Positions 8,026-10,037 of a stretch of DNA of 10,037 bases are shown piece after piece. Numbering within the stretch: the stretch's first letter is position 1; each line of letters opens with the position of its first letter. The notes beneath the pieces are model-generated. The model saw nothing but the letters and a program-made list of their open reading frames with translations. It was not told the DNA's origin and did not search any database. A program made the position numbers and the translations under genes. Origin of the DNA: CALZJC01 sp041574955. Lineage in GTDB: Bacteria; Acidobacteriota; Thermoanaerobaculia; Multivoradales; JAHEKO01. The DNA is taken from the NCBI GenBank assembly GCA_041574955.1, contig JBFGNS010000155.1:1-10037 (forward strand), given 5' to 3'.

Positions 8026-8679
8026 ATGACCGGGATCTGGGCCGTCGCCGCGAAGATCGGGCTGTCCGCGCTGCTCGGCGGCGCGGTGGGCGCCGAGCGC
8101 GAATGGACCGGCAAGTGGGCCGGGCTCAGGACCCACATGCTGATCGCCGTCGGTTCGGCCCTGCTGACCGACGTCTCGATCCGGATCGGCCCGTCGTTCG
8201 CGGCCGGCAGCGCCGCCTGGGATCCCGGCAGGATCGCCGCCCAGATCGTGTCGGGCGTCGGCTTCATCGGCGCCGGGACGATCATCCAGTCGCGCGGCAC
8301 CGTGCAGGGCCTGACCACCGCCACCGGCCTGTGGGTGGCGTCGGCGATCGGCATCGCGGTGGGCGCCGGCTACTTCCTAGACGCCGCGCTCGGCACGCTG
8401 GCGCTGCTCGTGATCCTGGCGGCGCTGCGCCCGGTCGAGAGCCTGATCACGCGCGGCGAGCGGCGGGTGACCCTGGTGCTGGCCGGGGGCGAGCGTCTGC
8501 GGGTGGTGGCCGACCTGTTGGATGAGACCGACATCGAGCCCCAACGGATCCACATCCGGCCGGGTGAGGGCGAGCGCGAGGTCACCGTCCGCTTCCGCGG
8601 CACGCGTGAGCAGCAGAACAAGCTGATGCTGCTGGCCGCCGACCGCGGCCTGGCGGCCGGATCCGAGCCGGCCGACTGA
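8026..8679 (+). CDS. MgtC/SapB family membrane protein
   Basis: The product is 217 residues. The N-terminal part is the MgtC transmembrane domain with its signature sequences: GGAVGAEREWTGKWAGLRTHM at about 18-38, VGSALLTDVS at 42-51, VSGVGFIGAGTI at 75-86 and VQGLTTATGLWVASAIGIAVGAG at about 93-115. Hydrophobic helices lie near 5-22, 36-52, 72-88, 98-116 and 118-135. A cytoplasmic C-terminal domain of about 75 residues (145-217) has alternating strands and helices, as in the longer MgtC proteins. Family members in pathogens affect growth in low Mg2+ and survival in macrophages by modulating the F1Fo ATPase; in free-living bacteria the role is less clear. The start is ATG 8026 right after the octamer repeats; no other strong ribosome binding site is present. 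hflX follows after 89 nt with its own -10 element. Confidence 0.92.
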   Translation: MTGIWAVAAKIGLSALLGGAVGAEREWTGKWAGLRTHMLIAVGSALLTDVSIRIGPSFAAGSAAWDPGRIAAQIVSGVGFIGAGTIIQSRGTVQGLTTATGLWVASAIGIAVGAGYFLDAALGTLALLVILAALRPVESLITRGERRVTLVLAGGERLRVVADLLDETDIEPQRIHIRPGEGEREVTVRFRGTREQQNKLMLLAADRGLAAGSEPAD

Positions 8680-8745
8680 CCACCGGGCCCGCCCCGGCAG
8701 CGCCTCGCAGGCCCGCCGGCGGTGAGCCGTCGAGCGCCGATCCGC

Positions 8746-8751
8746 TAGAAT
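8746..8751 (+). promoter_or_regulatory. -10 element of hflX
   Basis: TAGAAT (5/6 match to TATAAT) stands out in a GC-rich gap. A weak -35 (GTGAGC, 3/6) lies 18 bp upstream at 8722-8727. Transcription would begin near 8758, only about 11 nt before the start codon, after the AGGGG at 8752-8756. The mRNA may therefore be nearly leaderless. Confidence 0.5.
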
Positions 8752-8768
8752 AGGGGTCGCCGACTCCC

Positions 8769-9866
8769 TTGCCCATCCCCCAGCCAACAGCCCTGCCCGC
8801 CGACCGCCACGCCTTCCTGGTGGGCGTCAGCCTCGGAGTCCAGCCGGCGTTCGTGGCCGAGGAGCACCTGGACGAGCTGGCCGAGCTCACCCGCTCGGCC
8901 GGCGTCGAGGTGGTGGGGCGCGCCCACCAGCGGCGCTCGCGGCCCGATGCCCGCACCTTCATCGGCGCCGGCAAGGCGCGCGAGATCCAGCTCGCCGCCG
9001 ACGAGCAGGGTGCCGACCTGGTGGTGTTCGACGACGATCTCAGCCCGAGCCAGGTCAAGAACCTGGAAGCGATCCTCGGCGTCGAGGTCTACGACCGCAG
9101 CGCCCTGATCCTCGAGATCTTCTACCAGCGGGCGCGCACCCGCGAGGCTCGCACCCAGGTCGAGCTGGCCCAGCTGTCCTACATGCTGCCGCGGCTCACC
9201 CGCCAGTGGACCCACCTGTCGCGCCAGATGGGCGGCATCGGCGGCCGCGGCGGCGAGGGCGAGACCCAGCTCGAGGTCGACCGCCGGATGATGCGCAAGC
9301 GCATCGCCCAGCTGCGCCGCGACCTCGAGAAGATCGAGCGCACGCGCGAGGTGCAGCGCCACGGCCGGCGGGGCGCGCCTCTGGTGGCGCTGGCCGGCTA
9401 CACCAACGCCGGCAAGTCGACCCTGTTCAACCGGCTGACCCGCGCCGGCGTCAAGGTCGAGGACCGCCTGTTCGCCACCCTCGACTCGAAGCTGAGGCGG
9501 GGCGCTCTCGATTCGAACGGCTCGATCGTGGTGTTCAGCGACACCGTCGGCTTCATCCGCAAGCTGCCGCACCACCTGGTGGCGTCGTTCAAGAGCACGC
9601 TGGAGGAGATCGCCGAGGCCGAGGTGGTGCTGCACGTGGTGGACCGCAGCAACCCGCGCTGGGAGGAGCAGATGGAGGTCGGCCGCGAGGTGCTGGCCGA
9701 CCTCGGGGTGGTGGAGGAGCGGGTGCTGACGGTGTTCAACAAGCTGGACCAGGTGAACGGCTCCGGGCCGAACGGCGCCGATGCGCTGCCGGTCTCGGCG
9801 CTCACCGGCGAAGGGGTCGACGAGCTCAAGTCAGCGATCCGCGGCCGGCTGGCGCCGCGCGGCTGA
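8769..9866 (+). CDS. hflX: ribosome-associated GTPase HflX
   Basis: The product is 365 residues. HflX is a translational GTPase that binds the 50S subunit and splits or rescues stalled ribosomes, notably under heat or antibiotic stress. The N-terminal nucleotide-binding domain is about 14-150 (FIGAGKAREI, FDDDLSPSQVKNLE, VYDRSALILEIFYQRARTRE). The glycine-rich family signature GGIGGRGGEGETQLEVDRR is at 155-173, followed by a helical segment. The G domain has P-loop GYTNAGKST (210-218), G3 DTVGF (258-262), G4 NKLD (324-327) and G5 VSAL (342-345). The protein ends soon after G5, so the extra C-terminal domain of E. coli HflX (426 residues) is absent; shorter forms are known. The start is TTG 8769. 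The only nearby purine stretch, AGGGG, is 12 nt away and may lie before the transcription start, so the start is less certain than the gene. Confidence 0.95.
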   Translation: MPIPQPTALPADRHAFLVGVSLGVQPAFVAEEHLDELAELTRSAGVEVVGRAHQRRSRPDARTFIGAGKAREIQLAADEQGADLVVFDDDLSPSQVKNLEAILGVEVYDRSALILEIFYQRARTREARTQVELAQLSYMLPRLTRQWTHLSRQMGGIGGRGGEGETQLEVDRRMMRKRIAQLRRDLEKIERTREVQRHGRRGAPLVALAGYTNAGKSTLFNRLTRAGVKVEDRLFATLDSKLRRGALDSNGSIVVFSDTVGFIRKLPHHLVASFKSTLEEIAEAEVVLHVVDRSNPRWEEQMEVGREVLADLGVVEERVLTVFNKLDQVNGSGPNGADALPVSALTGEGVDELKSAIRGRLAPRG

Positions 9867-9903
9867 GCGCAGCTCGAAGCTCCTGGGCCGCCGCCGACGC
9901 CGG

Positions 9904-9920
9904 CACCGCTGAGCCGGTGC
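9904..9920 (+). repeat. small inverted repeat between hflX and the next gene
   Basis: GCACCG (9904-9909) and CGGTGC (9915-9920) form a 6-bp stem with a 6-nt loop, 38 nt after the hflX stop. No T tract follows, so it is at best a weak or rho-assisted terminator. The right arm overlaps the -10 element by one base. Confidence 0.35.
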
Positions 9921-9925
9921 ATACT
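9920..9925 (+). promoter_or_regulatory. -10 element of the last gene, leaderless arrangement
   Basis: CATACT (4/6 match to TATAAT) ends 7 nt before GTG 9933, so transcription would begin at or next to the start codon. No ribosome binding site precedes the GTG. No good -35 is visible. Confidence 0.4.
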
Positions 9926-9932
9926 GTCGGCC

Positions 9933-10037
9933 GTGACCCGCCGGCCGTCCCCGCGCGCCCTGGCGACGCTGCTCGGGCTGAGACGCAGCATCGTCGGCAT
10001 GCTGGTGATGGTGGTGCTGGTGGGGATGGGCGAGCGG
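9933..10037 (+). CDS. N-terminus of a probable MFS transporter (partial)
   Basis: Thirty-five codons run open to the window edge from GTG 9933. A basic N-terminus (VTRRPSPRALATLLGLRRS) is followed by a hydrophobic helix, IVGMLVMVVLVGMGER. A short charged head, then a first TM ending in a Gly-rich GMGER, resembles the start of major facilitator superfamily proteins. The rest is outside the window, so the family is a reasoned guess and the substrate is unknown. The GTG start lacks a ribosome binding site but lies right after a -10-like element. It follows hflX by 66 nt on the same strand. Confidence 0.6.
   Translation, partial: MTRRPSPRALATLLGLRRSIVGMLVMVVLVGMGER

Noticed and set aside
7350..8354. 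A 334-codon minus-strand frame opposite the small barrel and mgtC
   Set aside because: It passes through the octamer array, producing a Ser-Pro-Gln-Ala-Leu-Lys-Pro type repeat, and opposes two genes with clear family signatures.
8745..9635. A 296-codon minus-strand frame opposite hflX
   Set aside because: Composition typical of a shadow; the plus strand contains all five G motifs of HflX.

Overview
The window is GC-rich throughout (every gene shows strong G/C bias at third codon positions) and comes from a Gram-negative, diderm bacterium: it encodes two proteins with signal peptides and barrel-like C-termini ending in Phe, plus a sigma-54 dependent regulator. The combination of a carboxypeptidase-regulatory-like domain fused to a barrel, an HEVNTP-type histidine kinase and an octamer repeat after a stop codon looks most like Acidobacteriota (Thermoanaerobaculia-like). 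That assignment is inference and no marker gene proves it.

Layout. Positions 115-6332 and 6416-7243 are read from the minus strand; 7419 onward is read from the plus strand. On the minus strand, from right to left, are a ComF-family phosphoribosyltransferase-like protein (7243-6416), a large outer-membrane-type protein with an N-terminal regulatory-like domain (6332-4458), and a two-component pair. The pair is a 920-residue membrane histidine kinase (4253-1491) whose stop overlaps the GTG start of an NtrC-type sigma-54 activator (1494-115). On the plus strand are a small 8-stranded-type barrel (7419-7964), an MgtC/SapB-family membrane protein (8026-8679), the ribosome-associated GTPase HflX (8769-9866) and the first 35 codons of a probable MFS transporter running off the right edge (9933-10037).

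Regulation. The most informative stretch is the 204-bp gap 4254-4457. It holds a terminator-like hairpin for the outer-membrane gene, a cluster of TTGAACC/GGTTCAA boxes including a perfect 6-3-6 dyad, and a near-consensus -24/-12 sigma-54 promoter (TGGCACGCTTCCTGCT) about 30 bp before the kinase start. Because the operon itself encodes a sigma-54 activator, a self-regulating circuit is the natural reading. The outer-membrane gene instead has a sigma-70-type promoter with a perfect TTGACA. Plus-strand genes have AT-rich -10 elements that stand out from the GC-rich background, and two of them sit so close to the start codons that leaderless or near-leaderless mRNAs are likely.

An eight-base tandem repeat (7 copies) begins inside the stop codon of the small barrel gene and runs up to the MgtC start, possibly supplying its ribosome binding site. 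I see no rRNA, tRNA, CRISPR array, IS element or clear phage/plasmid signature. Most of the window is ordinary chromosomal content; the sigma-54 circuit with its unusual PDZ-like/multi-TM kinase is the best candidate for something not yet described.
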